Assembly (NCBI GenBank): GCA_947452365.1
Contig: CANGCO010000006.1
Coordinates: 1-64,000, forward strand
DNA length: 64,000 nt
Origin: Caulobacteraceae bacterium
GTDB lineage: Bacteria > Pseudomonadota > Alphaproteobacteria > Caulobacterales > Caulobacteraceae
Direction of reading: 5' to 3'
Positions 38,135 through 48,744 of this stretch are shown here, piece after piece; position 1 is the first letter of the stretch, and the number at the start of each line of letters is the position of its first letter. Position numbers and translations under genes: made by a program. The notes under the pieces were generated by a model. That model ran no database searches and had not been told where the DNA came from. It saw only the letters and a list, made by a program, of their open reading frames with translations.

Positions 38135-38926
38135 TCAGGGCGCGATCCGTGTCCCGTCCCAGGCAAATAGCCCCCCGGAATCGGCGGTGGTGAGGTCTTG
38201 CACCAGTCTCAGTATGTGGGCGGCCGAAAGCTCTGGGCTAAACAGGCGCTCGCTTGGCACGCCGCGCTGAAAGGGCTTGCTCAGATTGGTATCGACCGTG
38301 CCGGGATGGATGCCGACACAGACGCCAAGCGGAAACTTGCGGGCATGTTCCAGGGCTAGGGTCTGGATCAGCATATTCAGCGCAGCCTTGGCGGCGCGGT
38401 AGCTATACCAGCCGCCTGAGCGATTATCGCTGATACTGCCGACCCGCGCCGAAAGGGCGGCAAATACCGACCGGCCTTCGCGGCTCATCAAGGGCAGAAA
38501 GTGTTTCGCCACCAGCGCCGGACCCACGGCATTGATTTGAAAGGCGCGCATCAATGCGTCTGATGACAGATGGCGCATGGTCTTTTCAGGCGATTGTTCG
38601 CCATCTTGCAACAGTCCTGTGGCCACCAGCACCAGGCTTACGGGCCCCTGAAGCGCCACCTGTTCAGCCGCATGGAGTATGGAGTCTTCCTTGGTGAGAT
38701 CGATCGCTAGACCGGTCAGCTCGGTTTGGGTCAGCCCCGTCTGGGGTAAGGGGCTGGGCGTTTGGCCTGCGCGGTTTAGGCAATATACGCGCTTAAACCG
38801 CGCCTTGACCGCGAGCGCGCGCACCAGGGCCTGGCCTATGCCGCCGCTTGATCCAATAATGACCGCATTGCCGAGTGCTGAGAGCGGCCCTAGCCGATGG
38901 TCGTGGTCTATTTCGGTACTGGCCAT
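38135..38926 (-). CDS. SDR family oxidoreductase (C-factor-like)
   Basis: AVIIGSSGGIGQALVRAL, SARVGSISDNRSGGWYSYRAAKAALNMLIQTLALE. Confidence 0.83.
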   Translation of the reverse strand: MASTEIDHDHRLGPLSALGNAVIIGSSGGIGQALVRALAVKARFKRVYCLNRAGQTPSPLPQTGLTQTELTGLAIDLTKEDSILHAAEQVALQGPVSLVLVATGLLQDGEQSPEKTMRHLSSDALMRAFQINAVGPALVAKHFLPLMSREGRSVFAALSARVGSISDNRSGGWYSYRAAKAALNMLIQTLALEHARKFPLGVCVGIHPGTVDTNLSKPFQRGVPSERLFSPELSAAHILRLVQDLTTADSGGLFAWDGTRIAP

Positions 38927-38959
38927 GCGATGGACATAGAGTGGAGATCATGAATGTCG

Positions 38960-39517
38960 AATAAGTTGCTTTAGGTTGCGGATACAATTGCCTATTCTCA
39001 GAAAAACTCCTAATTTTTGATAATTCTAAATAATAACGGCGATATTTCACTAAATGACATTTTTCAACTTGAGAAAACAAATTTAACCGATTTAAGATAA
39101 TTTATTTAATAAGAAATAGGCAATATGTAAAATTAAAAAGTCTCTATAAATAATATTACAATAATAGACTTTTACAAATACCCATTTCATTTGGGCATAA
39201 ACGTTATATGATATCAAAAAATAATTGACTTTGATTTATGAAAGTATTTTAGCGGTGAAATCGCTATATTTTAATGGGGGGGTACACCTAACAGCAAATA
39301 TCTCGCTAGCGATAATTAATTTCATACTTTCTTTATGTAACGTCGTTATTCAATTGACAAATGTCAAAGTAAAATATTGCTATTTTAAGTCGTAAAAATA
39401 TTTTTATTTTAAATTTTATCGTATACAAAATTAAATTAAATATAGATTTTCTCAAATCCTTTGATTATGGGTTGGTCTATTAAATGAGTGTATTCTCGAA
39501 ATCGATAGGAAACCAGT
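38960..39517. other. about 550-bp extremely AT-rich noncoding segment upstream of mucR-like gene
   Basis: Long A/T tracts, stops in all frames, sharp contrast to flanking GC-rich coding DNA. Confidence 0.8.
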
Positions 39518-39994
39518 ATGACTAATCATGGAGTTGGCACGAGTTCAGACGCGGGACGCGATTCCGATCTTATGCTGTTGATTGGAGATGTTGTGGCCGC
39601 GTTTGTCGGAAACAACGCCATTGCAGCATCGGAACTGCCAGAACTTATTCGAACAGTTCACGGCGCGTTTGTGAACCTAGGTCAGCCTCAGGCACCTGCC
39701 GCCGCCACTGTGGCTCAGCGCCCTGCTGTGCCGGCGTCCAAGTCGATCACAACGGACTACATCATCTGTCTTGAAGACGGCAAGAAGCTGAAAATGCTGA
39801 AGCGCTATTTGCGCACCCAGTATGGCCTGAGCCCAGAAGACTATCGCCGCAAGTGGAAGCTGCCTGCGGATTATCCCATGGTTGCCCCAGCCTATGCCGA
39901 GCGCCGCTCAAACTTTGCCAAGGAAATCGGCCTTGGCCGGGGTGTTCGCAAGAAGCCCCTAGCCGACAAGATCAAGTTGAAAAAGGCCCAATAG
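39518..39994 (+). CDS. MucR/Ros family transcriptional regulator
   Basis: TDYIICLEDGKKLKMLKRYLRTQYGLSPEDYRRKWKLPADYPMVAPAYAERRSNFAKEIGLGRG. Confidence 0.93.
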   Translation: MTNHGVGTSSDAGRDSDLMLLIGDVVAAFVGNNAIAASELPELIRTVHGAFVNLGQPQAPAAATVAQRPAVPASKSITTDYIICLEDGKKLKMLKRYLRTQYGLSPEDYRRKWKLPADYPMVAPAYAERRSNFAKEIGLGRGVRKKPLADKIKLKKAQ

Positions 39995-40007
39995 GGCTTC
40001 AAGTCTC

Positions 40008-40043
40008 AACCCGCCGCCTGGATCATCCAGCGGCGGGTTTTTA
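40008..40043 (+). terminator. Rho-independent terminator after mucR
   Basis: AACCCGCCG-C-CTGGA tca TCCAG-CGGCGGGTT followed by a T-rich tail. Confidence 0.85.
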
Positions 40044-40154
40044 TTTGGTAATTATATATAACTACCTACACTTTCTTTACCCCCTTCTGACAGGGTCAGA
40101 CCCAGCCACCGGGCAGGGCGCCCGCGCCCGTGGTCAATCAGAAGGACCGTCTTA

Positions 40155-40649
40155 ATGGCCGATATCCAGACCCGAGCGCCTGAGGCGCTGAGAGCCCTGA
40201 TTTCGTTTCGCGTCGCGGGCCATGATTTTTGCACCGATATCCGCCAGGTTTGCGAGATTCGCGGCTGGACCCAGCTTGTGCCCATGCCACACGCTCCTGA
40301 ATTTGTGCTTGGCGTGATTAATCTGCGCGGCACAGTGATGCCCGTGGTTGATATTGCCGCACGCCTTGGCTTTGCCGCCACCGCGCCATCCGAGCGTCAT
40401 GTGATTATGGTCGTCAATATTGACCAGGACTGGTCCGGGCTCTTGGTTGAGGCCGTATCCGAAACCTTTACAGTGCCCGCTGCGCAAATCCACAAGGCCC
40501 CGCACGTCAATTCCGACCGGACCCGTAGATTTGTCGAGGGCTTTATTACCACCCAGGACAGTATGCTGACCGTGGTGCATCTCGCCCATCTGATCGCGCA
40601 ACTGGACGACGCCCTGACCCATGACCTAGCTTCAAGCCTGATGGCCTAG
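40155..40649 (+). CDS. CheW-like chemotaxis coupling protein
   Basis: LISFRVAGHDFCTDIRQVCEIRGWTQLVPMPHAPEFVLGVINLRGTVMPVVDIAARLG. Confidence 0.9.
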   Translation: MADIQTRAPEALRALISFRVAGHDFCTDIRQVCEIRGWTQLVPMPHAPEFVLGVINLRGTVMPVVDIAARLGFAATAPSERHVIMVVNIDQDWSGLLVEAVSETFTVPAAQIHKAPHVNSDRTRRFVEGFITTQDSMLTVVHLAHLIAQLDDALTHDLASSLMA

Positions 40650-41392
40650 GCTGGGGGCTTGGCGAAAATCGCGGCAAGATCTTCGGCCGTCAGCAAGCGA
40701 TAGGCGCCGCCTGCAAGGTCCTCGGGCAGGTCAAGTCCGCCAATACGGTTACGGTGCAGGGCCGTGACATGGTTGCCCACCGCGGCGAACATGCGCCGGA
40801 CCTGGTGATAGCGCCCCTCCATCAAGGTCAGATGCGCCTGATGCGTGCCCAGCACGTCCAAAACAGCAGGCATGACCGGCTTGTCATCGGCCTCCAGAAT
40901 CAAGGTGCCACTGGCAAAACGCGCCACCTCATCGCCCTCAAGCGGCCGGTCAAGCGTGACATGATAGCGCTTGGCGACATGGTGCCTGGGCGAAATCACC
41001 CTGTGCAGCAAGGCGCCGTCATCCGTGATCAAGAGCAGGCCCGATGTGTCCTTATCCAGCCTGCCAATGCTGGATAGGGCAGGTTCCCGACTGCGCCAAC
41101 GCGGCGGCAAGAGGTCATAGATTCTAGGGCCATCCTCCTTGTGCGAGCACACATGACCCAGCGGCTTGTGCAGCATCAGGGTCAGGGGTGCAGTTGGATC
41201 GAGCGGTCTGCCCTGTATGGTCATGCGGCTGGAAAGGTCAGCCGTGACCGCCACCCGTTTGGCCGCATCGCGCAAGACTACGCCATCCAGCACAATCCAG
41301 CCCATATCCATCATTTGCTGGATTTCACGCCGCGAGCCATAGGCCATATTGGCCAGCAAGCGGTCGAGCCGAGCGGTTTGGGCCTTGCTCAT
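40646..41392 (-). CDS. pseudouridine synthase (RsuA/RluB family)
   Basis: RLDRLLANMAYGSRREIQQMMDMGWI, SIGRLDKDTSGLLLITDDG, HVTLDRPLEG. Confidence 0.9.
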   Translation of the reverse strand: MSKAQTARLDRLLANMAYGSRREIQQMMDMGWIVLDGVVLRDAAKRVAVTADLSSRMTIQGRPLDPTAPLTLMLHKPLGHVCSHKEDGPRIYDLLPPRWRSREPALSSIGRLDKDTSGLLLITDDGALLHRVISPRHHVAKRYHVTLDRPLEGDEVARFASGTLILEADDKPVMPAVLDVLGTHQAHLTLMEGRYHQVRRMFAAVGNHVTALHRNRIGGLDLPEDLAGGAYRLLTAEDLAAIFAKPPA

Positions 41393-42306
41393 TTCTTGGC
41401 CTCAAACACCTTATAGCCCTGGGCCTGGGCCTTGACCTCCACCTTGGTGAACAGGGTGTTAAGGGTCTCTTCATAAGGCAGGTGGCGATTAGCCACCATC
41501 CAACAGGTGCCGCCCTTGCGCAGGGCCCGGGCAGCGGCCTGGATAAAGGCCTGACCCAGCCTGCGGTCTTCGGCGCCGCTCAAGTGAAACGGCGGGTTCA
41601 TGACGATAAAGTCCTGGTCGGCCGCAGCCGCAATCTGGCGCGCATCGGTCCAGATCCGCTGTGTGCGCGGATCAGTGACATTGCGCGCCGCGGCGGCCAT
41701 GGCGCGGCCGTCAATATCCACCAAGATCAGGTTGGTGATTTTCGGGCTGGTCAGGACCGCATTGGCCAATAGGCCTATGCCGCAGCCCAGATCCATGCCC
41801 TTGCCCGCTAAGGGGGGCAAGGTCTTGAGCAGCAGCGCGCTGCCCGGATCGAGCCGGTCCCAGCTAAATACGCCTGGCTGTGACCACAGACCGTGACCGG
41901 TCAGGTCCTGCAGGCCGCCCGCTTGAATGGCCGCCTCAATGCCGATCAGCTGGGCCGGGCGGGTAAGATAGACCATGCGGTGGTGGGCCTTGGAATCCTC
42001 ATGCCCTGCGCAGCCAAAGGCCTCCAAGGCCTTGCGCAGGCGTGCGCCGCCCTGATCCTTGGGTGCCAGAACGCTCAAGGTGCCGCCGGGTTTTACGACG
42101 CGCAGAATCTGGGCCAGCACATAGGCCCGCTCGGCCGTGCCTGGCGGGGCCAGTACCACGGCATTATCGACACACGCATCGGCGAGGGTGTCTAGCCCAA
42201 GCGATTGTGGAAACAGCGGCGAGACCTGAACCGCGCCTTCGGGAACAGGCACAAGGCCGTGCGGAACAGTGCCATAGATCAGGTCGGTCGGGGGGGATTG
42301 GGTCAT
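41389..42306 (-). CDS. class I SAM-dependent methyltransferase, RsmC-like
   Basis: GKGMDLGCGIGLLANAVL, FIVMNPPFHLSGAEDRRLGQAFIQAAARALRKGG; ATG at 42306. Confidence 0.83.
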   Translation of the reverse strand: MTQSPPTDLIYGTVPHGLVPVPEGAVQVSPLFPQSLGLDTLADACVDNAVVLAPPGTAERAYVLAQILRVVKPGGTLSVLAPKDQGGARLRKALEAFGCAGHEDSKAHHRMVYLTRPAQLIGIEAAIQAGGLQDLTGHGLWSQPGVFSWDRLDPGSALLLKTLPPLAGKGMDLGCGIGLLANAVLTSPKITNLILVDIDGRAMAAAARNVTDPRTQRIWTDARQIAAAADQDFIVMNPPFHLSGAEDRRLGQAFIQAAARALRKGGTCWMVANRHLPYEETLNTLFTKVEVKAQAQGYKVFEAKK

Positions 42307-42395
42307 GAACCGCTTCCTTACCCAGACTAGCCCCTTAGCGCACGATGAATCTGCGAAATACGCGAACGGCCCCCTTCCCTTAGCTATCGCCGGTA

Positions 42396-42500
42396 CTTCC
42401 CCCAGAGGGGGAAGATTTACCGTTTCATAATCCTTCCCCACCGGGGGAGGGGGACCGCGAAGCGGTGGAGGGGGCCTCAGCGGCCCCGGCCCCCTTCCCC
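42396..42500. repeat. structured intergenic palindromic element
   Basis: Successive hairpins CTTCCCCC-aga-GGGGGAAG (42396-42414), CTTCCCC-accg-GGGGAGG, ACCGC-gaa-GCGGT, GGGGCC-tcagc-GGCCCC. Confidence 0.65.
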
Positions 42501-42564
42501 GCAAAGGCGGAGACCTACGAATCCTACAGCCGGCCCAACAGGAATCCCGGAAAGGGGATTGAGC

Positions 42565-43821
42565 CTAGCCGGGAATCCGCACGGGCAGGGTTTCATAGCC
42601 CTTGACGAAGGATGAGAAGACCCGGCGCGGCTCGCCGACCACCTCGATCATCGGCCAGCGCTTCAAGATTTCTTGCCAGACGATCTTGAGCTGCAGCTCG
42701 GCCAGACGATTGCCCACGCAGCGGTGAATACCAAAGCCAAACGACAGGTGCTGGCGTGGGCGGGCGCGGTCAATAATAAAGCTATTGGGGTTTTCGATAG
42801 CGGTCTCGTCGCGATTGCCCGAGACATACCACATCACAACCTTGTCGCCCTTTTTGATCTGCTTGCCGCCAAGCTCATAGTCCTGCAGGGCGGTGCGGCG
42901 CATATGGGCCAGCGGCGTTTGCCAGCGAATGATTTCAGGCACCATGGACTCAATCAAGGCCGGATTATCGCGCAGCTTTTGATACTCACCGGGGTTTTCG
43001 TTCAGGGCCAAGAGGCCGCCCGTGATCGAGTTGCGGGTGGTGTCATTGCCGCCAACGATCAGCAAGATCAGATTGCCCAGATATTCCATGGGCTGCATGT
43101 CGCGCGTGGCCTCATTATGGGCCATCATCGAGATCAGGTCGCCCTTGGGCTCGGCATTAATGCGCTCATTCCAAAGACCGGTGAAATAGGTCAGGCATTC
43201 GAGCAAGACCGCTTCGCGCGCCTCCTTGGTCGGGGCAAGCGGTGTGCCCTCAGCGGCCGTGGCCGTGTCGGACCAGTGGGTCAGCTTGCGTCGGTCTTCC
43301 CAGGGAAAGTCAAACAGGGTGGCCAGCATCTGGGTGGTCAGTTCGATCGAAACCCGGTCGACCCAGTCAAAGGTCTCATTAATTGGCAGGCCATCGAAAA
43401 TCGTGTTCACCCGCTCGCGAATTGTTCCCTCAAGCTTGGCCAGATTGCTCGGCGAAACGATCGGGCTAACCACCTTGCGCTGGATGTCATGCTTGGGTGG
43501 GTCCATGGCAATAAACATCGGCAGGATGAAATCGGTATCCATGTCCTGAACTGTAATGCCGCCCAGATGCGCATCGGATGAAAACACGCCGTGATTAGTA
43601 TCCACGGCCATAATGTCTTCATACTTGGTCACAGACCAATAGGGCCCAGCCTCGCTCTCGGCACAGTAATGCACCGGGTCTTCCTTGCGCAGGCGTTCGA
43701 AATAGGCCCAGTGGGCATTGGTTGACCAAAGTTCAGGATTAGAAACATCAATCTTGTCCAGCGGCGTGGTCCAGGCCTTGGCCGCCAAATCCGCCCTTAG
43801 GTCAGTCGCACCGTCGCTCAT
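42565..43821 (-). CDS. cytochrome P450, CYP153-like
   Basis: [39 protein letters not shown], heme loop [20 protein letters not shown]. Confidence 0.92.
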   Translation of the reverse strand: MSDGATDLRADLAAKAWTTPLDKIDVSNPELWSTNAHWAYFERLRKEDPVHYCAESEAGPYWSVTKYEDIMAVDTNHGVFSSDAHLGGITVQDMDTDFILPMFIAMDPPKHDIQRKVVSPIVSPSNLAKLEGTIRERVNTIFDGLPINETFDWVDRVSIELTTQMLATLFDFPWEDRRKLTHWSDTATAAEGTPLAPTKEAREAVLLECLTYFTGLWNERINAEPKGDLISMMAHNEATRDMQPMEYLGNLILLIVGGNDTTRNSITGGLLALNENPGEYQKLRDNPALIESMVPEIIRWQTPLAHMRRTALQDYELGGKQIKKGDKVVMWYVSGNRDETAIENPNSFIIDRARPRQHLSFGFGIHRCVGNRLAELQLKIVWQEILKRWPMIEVVGEPRRVFSSFVKGYETLPVRIPG

Positions 43822-43917
43822 AGTCGTCTCCCATTATCCGTGCTGATCTTGTTGTCGCCATCGCAACAGAAAAACGCGTGTTTGTCACGCGTTCTGGTCA
43901 GGACGCGTGGTCGCAGC

Positions 43918-44553
43918 CTAGGCCGGTTCGCGCCACATGCCATAGGTTTGCGGCCCGTCGGGGGCAGGCTTGTAATCGGCAATAATCTCAAAGCCATGGC
44001 GGCGATAGAGCGCGACATTGCGCTCAGTGCTGGTTTCCAAAAAGGCAGGCCGGCCCGCGGAATCGAGCTTATCAAGTCCAGCCTTCAGCAGGCGCGAGCC
44101 AATGCCATGCCCTTGCCCCGAAGGTGTGACCCCTAAAAACCATAAATAGTCATGGGCCCGATCGGTTGGATGGAATTTATCCATGGCATTGCGGAGCGCC
44201 AATAGGCGCCCAAACCGGCCAAGCCCGGTGGTAGCCAGCAAGACCGGCAGGGCGCGCAATTCGTCCAGCCAAAACTGTGATCCCCAGGCCTCGGAGGGGA
44301 TCCAGACCGCTGCTGCCCCGCCGGCGTCTGGGCGGGTAATTTCGCCATCCCGTAGGGCCAAGTTTTCAAGGGCATATTGGAAAAACTTTAGCCGCGCCGC
44401 ATCGCAGCGCGCATCAGCTCGCACGAACCAGCTGACATGCGGGTCTGCGACAAAGGCCGCGCTCAAGTCCGCGGCCGCCAGGGCAACATCGCTTGCATCA
44501 ACACGTTTTGGGGTCTCGGCCCCGCGCCGCATGGCCTCAATATCCATCACCAT
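43918..44553 (-). CDS. GNAT family N-acetyltransferase
   Basis: DYLWFLGVTPSGQGHGIGSRLLKAGLDKLDSAGRPAFLETSTERNVALYRRHGFEII. Confidence 0.88.
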   Translation of the reverse strand: MVMDIEAMRRGAETPKRVDASDVALAAADLSAAFVADPHVSWFVRADARCDAARLKFFQYALENLALRDGEITRPDAGGAAAVWIPSEAWGSQFWLDELRALPVLLATTGLGRFGRLLALRNAMDKFHPTDRAHDYLWFLGVTPSGQGHGIGSRLLKAGLDKLDSAGRPAFLETSTERNVALYRRHGFEIIADYKPAPDGPQTYGMWREPA

Positions 44554-44598
44554 TTCCTCAAGTATTTTTGGACTTGGGATCAGGCTAGACCAAAATCG

Positions 44599-45162
44599 CT
44601 AGATACGCTCGCTGATCTTTATAGCCGCCCGGCACCCGGCCCGGATCAAGCCGGCCAGCAGCGGATAGCCGGGGGTTTCCAACGCCCCTTCGGCTATGGC
44701 CTCGTCGCGGTGGGCGAGTTCGTCATTGCGAAACCGGGTCAGGTCGGCGGCAAGGCCAGGGCGCTGATCGGCAACCTCAGCAATCTGGGCGGCATAGTGT
44801 TCTTCGATCACGGTCTCGACCGCGGCGGTGCAGGCATGGGCGGCTTTTTCGCCCATCAATGCTGTACCTGCACCCAAGGCAAAGCCCGCTATGCGCCAAA
44901 GCGGGGTCATCAGGGTTGGCCGCACCCTATGCTCGGTCAAGAGCTTGTCAAAAGCGGCGAGATGCTCGGCCTCATGTGCCTCCATCTCGGCCAACTTGCC
45001 GGCTATGCGCTGCTTGTCACGGGCCCTCGAAAACACAGCCCTTTGGCCGCGATAAATATGTACAGCGCCAAGCTCGCCGGCATGATCGACGCGCAAGATT
45101 TCGCCAAGCCTGGCTTGCGGCGCGCCTTGGCCGGGGCGCGCGGGGGCGGGTTTGTCGCTCAT
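44599..45162 (-). CDS. coq7: demethoxyubiquinone hydroxylase family protein (Coq7)
   Basis: ILRVDHAGELGAVHIYRGQ, EMEAHEAEHLAAFDKLL, AAVETVIEEHYAAQIAE. Confidence 0.92.
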   Translation of the reverse strand: MSDKPAPARPGQGAPQARLGEILRVDHAGELGAVHIYRGQRAVFSRARDKQRIAGKLAEMEAHEAEHLAAFDKLLTEHRVRPTLMTPLWRIAGFALGAGTALMGEKAAHACTAAVETVIEEHYAAQIAEVADQRPGLAADLTRFRNDELAHRDEAIAEGALETPGYPLLAGLIRAGCRAAIKISERI

Positions 45163-45674
45163 GCTTTAGCCTTTTTGGTCAGGGCAGACGCCGCGCTAAA
45201 TCCGGCTAGGGTCAGGGACACAATACAGTTCCAACCGGCCATGGACAGGCCAAGCCAGACCCAGGCTGCCTCGTCACAGCGCGGCGGCTTGACCTTGGCG
45301 CCGTTTAGAAGGTCGGTCATGGACTGCAGACTAACCGTCCCGCCAGCCCCGCTGCAGGTCGTTGGCCCTGGCCACCACTTCCATTCTGCGCCCGCATGAA
45401 ACGCCGCGAGATACGCACCATAAAGAAAGATCACAGTCAGGAGCGCTGCCGCCCCGCGCCGCGCCCGCTCAGACCCGGTTAACCGGTAAAGCACAGTGCC
45501 CGCCAAGCCGACGGCCAGGGCCGCCCAATAGACCTCACGCTGTTTGAGGCAAAGCAAGCAGGGCGCCAAGCCGCCAAAGGTCTCGAAAGCATGGGCAATG
45601 GCCAGCATCAGGCCAGAGGCCAGGGCAGCGAACAAGGCTTGCCAATCGACAAGGCGGCGGATCAGAGCGGTCAT
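45159..45674 (-). CDS. dsbB: disulfide bond formation protein B
   Basis: GGLAPCLLCLKQREVYWAALAVG, PTTCSG, DEAAWVWLGLSMAGWN. Confidence 0.88.
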   Translation of the reverse strand: MTALIRRLVDWQALFAALASGLMLAIAHAFETFGGLAPCLLCLKQREVYWAALAVGLAGTVLYRLTGSERARRGAAALLTVIFLYGAYLAAFHAGAEWKWWPGPTTCSGAGGTVSLQSMTDLLNGAKVKPPRCDEAAWVWLGLSMAGWNCIVSLTLAGFSAASALTKKAKA

Positions 45675-45778
45675 GCGCGTTAATCTAGCGCAGCTTTATG
45701 CCGGACCCAAGAGGCAGTCTGGTTTGGCCATGCGCTGTACAGCGGGGTCTAACCAAGCCCTCGCTAATTCTAACGACC

Positions 45779-46357
45779 CTAGCCCAGCATCTTGACTGCC
45801 AAGACGCCGCCTAAAATCACCAAGAACGCCACAGTGGTTACCAGAATCATACGCTTTTCGATCATGGCCTGGACCTGGACGCCAAAGCGTTTGATCAGAT
45901 AGGCTTCCAGAAAGAACCGGCCACCGCGGGTGGCGATGGAGGCCGCGATAAACACCGGAAAGCTGAACTGGGCTAGGCCCGAGGCTATGGTCACCAGCTT
46001 GTAAGGAATGGGGGTAAAGCCCTTGATCAGTATGACCCAGACGCCCCATTTGGCGTACCAGTCCTGAAACTGGGCGACGCCACCCGAATGACCGGTCAGG
46101 GCCAAGAGCGCATGGCCGACGGGTTCAAGATAATAGCCAATTGCATAGCCGAGCATGCCGCCCGCCACCGACGCAGCCGTGCAGATCGCCGCATAGGTAT
46201 AGGCCTTGTCGGGCTTGGCCAGGATCATTGGGGCCAACATCACATCGGGCGGAACCGGGAAAAACGAGCTTTCCGCAAATGACACAATGGCAAGCCACAG
46301 ACCCGCTAGGCGATGGCCAGACAGACCCAAGATGCGGTTATACAGGCGATGCAGCAT
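45779..46357 (-). CDS. YqaA/VTT family membrane protein
   Basis: AESSFFPVPPDVMLAPMILAKPDKAYTYAAICTAASVAGGMLGYAIGYYLEPVG. Confidence 0.85.
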   Translation of the reverse strand: MLHRLYNRILGLSGHRLAGLWLAIVSFAESSFFPVPPDVMLAPMILAKPDKAYTYAAICTAASVAGGMLGYAIGYYLEPVGHALLALTGHSGGVAQFQDWYAKWGVWVILIKGFTPIPYKLVTIASGLAQFSFPVFIAASIATRGGRFFLEAYLIKRFGVQVQAMIEKRMILVTTVAFLVILGGVLAVKMLG

Positions 46358-46643
46358 GCCAAATTCCTTAAGCAGGCGGCCTGATTAGCAGGGATTTTCG
46401 CCCCTGTCCCGCTACGGATGGGTTGGCCCGAAACACAAGCTGGGTCGGTAGGGGCTGATAAAATCAGGCTCAACCTGGGTCACAGTTCTTAAAGGTAAAC
46501 GACAATGAATCAGCCAACAGGCTGAAACGTCATTAACGGGCTAGAAATTTTTATAAGTAATTATTGCTACTTAAAGGGAAGGCTTTGGGAATTCTTCACC
46601 CATCAAAACCTCACCCTTACCTAAAATATTTGCGTCTGGAGCC

Positions 46644-48584
46644 TTGGATATGAAATTTAAATCGATCAACCAGGCCTTCACGCTTGTTGGTATCACCTTG
46701 ATGATCCTGTTTGGCCTTGGCACGGGAACCGGTATCTGGGCGGTCATCAAGCTGTCGGCAGAAATGCAGGACATGTCTCGGTCGGTCCAGATCATTCGCA
46801 CCCAGATGCTGGCGGATATGAATCACGACGCGATACGCGGGGACGTGCTTTTGGCGCTTGAATCTCAGGTGCCAGGTTCAATCATCAGGCTTGACCAGGT
46901 TCGCGGGGATTCAGCGCGCCACGCCAAAGAATTTCGAGACTCGGTTCAGGAAAATCTGGCCCGCGCTTCGGACCCCAAGGTTCATGACGCCCTGGTCAAG
47001 GTGCAAGCGCCCTTGCTCGACTATCTCAACGAGGCCGAAGCCTTGCTGCAAATCGTAGCAAACGATCCGCAAAAGGTCCGCTCCGAACTGAAGGGCTTTA
47101 TGGAGAAGTTCCGCACGCTGGAAACGGCAATGTCTGATACGACCGATACGATTCAGGCGGCTATGGATCAAGAAACCAAGCGGCTAGACGAGATGGTCAA
47201 GGTGATCAAGGTCCTCACTACCCTGGCGCTGGTCCTTGGTTTGGGCATGTGTTTCCTCCTGATCATGGTTGCGAGGGCGCAGTTGGTTAAGCCACTGGTC
47301 GACGTCACCAGCAAGGTCGACCAGTTGGCCAAGGGCAATTATGAAATTGATGTCCCGACCAGTAATCGCCGCGATGAACTGGGCCTGCTGACCCGGTCCT
47401 TGGCCATTTTCAAGCAGGTTATTGCCGACCGCGCCAGCGAGGTCGAGGCGGCAGAACAACGCGCCCTACTCGAAAAGGAGCGCGAAGATAACGAGCAAAG
47501 ACGCCTAATGGCCGAACAGCAACAGGCGCAAATGGTTGCCGCCATTGGCAAGGGACTGGAGCGCCTGGCCAATGGCGATCTTTCAGCAGAATTGACGGAC
47601 CCGTTTGCGCCTGAATTTGAACGCCTTAGGGTCGATTTCAATGCGACAATCGTACACCTCAGAAAAACCATCCATGCGGTCATGACGACGGCGAATGGCA
47701 TGTATACGGGAATCGAGGAAATCAGCCGTGCATCCGATGATTTGTCGCGTCGCACCGAAACTCAAGCCGCGAGTCTTGAGCAAACTGCCGCCGCCCTTGA
47801 TGAGGTCACAGCGACGGTCGCGAGCAGTTCGGACGGCGCCCGCAAGGTGGCGAGCGCCATGTCAGATACCCGCTCAGACGCGAGCTCATCGGTTAATGTC
47901 GTTCAAAACGCCGTCACCGCCATGGGGGCAATCGAGCAATCTTCGCGCCAGATCAGCAATATTGTTGGCGTCATTGATGAGATCGCCTTCCAGACCAATC
48001 TCTTGGCCCTGAATGCCGGGGTCGAGGCGGCGAGGGCGGGCGAGGCCGGGCGCGGGTTTGCCGTGGTCGCCTCTGAAGTGCGCTCGCTCGCCCAGCGTTG
48101 CGGCGAGGCCGCCAAGGAGATTAAGGGCCTTATCAGCGCCAGTTCCGGCCAGGTGGAATCGGGTGTGCAGCTGGTTGCCGCGACCGGCGATGCCCTCGCG
48201 CGGATTGTGGCCAATATTACGGAGATCGACTCCCTGATTGCCGAGATCGCCACATCATCGAGCGAGCAGGCGACCGGCTTGAGCGAGGTCAATTCAGCGG
48301 TCAATCAGATGGACCAGGTCACCCAGCAAAATGCCGCCATGGTCGAGGAAATGTCGACCGCTGCGGCGACGCTGAAATGGGAAACGACCGAGCTCAATCG
48401 GCAGATGAGCCATTTTCGTTGGGACGCGACCGCGACGGATCTGGCGGCGCCAAAGCTCGCCGACCCAGACATTCACCGGTCGGGACCGAACAATTTGGCC
48501 GTTGCCCCGGCGCGCCTTGCCAAGCTTCCGCCCAATCTTGGCGCTGCCAACCCCGAAGATGCGCGCAGATGGGAAGGCTTTTAG
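46644..48584 (+). CDS. methyl-accepting chemotaxis protein with periplasmic domain and HAMP
   Basis: Two TM segments and the MCP hairpin [40 protein letters not shown]. Confidence 0.93.
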   Translation: MDMKFKSINQAFTLVGITLMILFGLGTGTGIWAVIKLSAEMQDMSRSVQIIRTQMLADMNHDAIRGDVLLALESQVPGSIIRLDQVRGDSARHAKEFRDSVQENLARASDPKVHDALVKVQAPLLDYLNEAEALLQIVANDPQKVRSELKGFMEKFRTLETAMSDTTDTIQAAMDQETKRLDEMVKVIKVLTTLALVLGLGMCFLLIMVARAQLVKPLVDVTSKVDQLAKGNYEIDVPTSNRRDELGLLTRSLAIFKQVIADRASEVEAAEQRALLEKEREDNEQRRLMAEQQQAQMVAAIGKGLERLANGDLSAELTDPFAPEFERLRVDFNATIVHLRKTIHAVMTTANGMYTGIEEISRASDDLSRRTETQAASLEQTAAALDEVTATVASSSDGARKVASAMSDTRSDASSSVNVVQNAVTAMGAIEQSSRQISNIVGVIDEIAFQTNLLALNAGVEAARAGEAGRGFAVVASEVRSLAQRCGEAAKEIKGLISASSGQVESGVQLVAATGDALARIVANITEIDSLIAEIATSSSEQATGLSEVNSAVNQMDQVTQQNAAMVEEMSTAAATLKWETTELNRQMSHFRWDATATDLAAPKLADPDIHRSGPNNLAVAPARLAKLPPNLGAANPEDARRWEGF

Positions 48585-48744
48585 AAGCCGGGGACCATTC
48601 AGGAGCGAGAGCAATTGAGCCGGTGTTTGCTGCGCTTGAAAATGACGCCCACGCGTTTGATTGACCCAGGCGAAGACAGACGCATCTAAGGCTTGTTTGC
48701 GGCCATCGGCATTGCTAGAAGGGATCCTCCCAAGCCGATGGCTT

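Noticed and set aside
37768-38193. 141-aa ORF between the XRE remnant and an SDR
   Set aside because: Overlaps both flanking genes, no ribosome-binding or domain support; at most a small ORF from 37978.
38960-39517. AT-rich tract as a CRISPR array or prophage attachment site
   Set aside because: No regularly spaced repeats, no integrase, no tRNA duplication seen.
42673-43581. 302-aa ORF antisense to the P450
   Set aside because: Shadow ORF of a GC-rich coding region; no recognisable domain, and the opposite strand encodes a clear CYP153-like protein.
44437-45399. 320-aa + strand ORF across GNAT/coq7/dsbB
   Set aside because: Overlaps three well-supported genes on the opposite strand; no domain signature.
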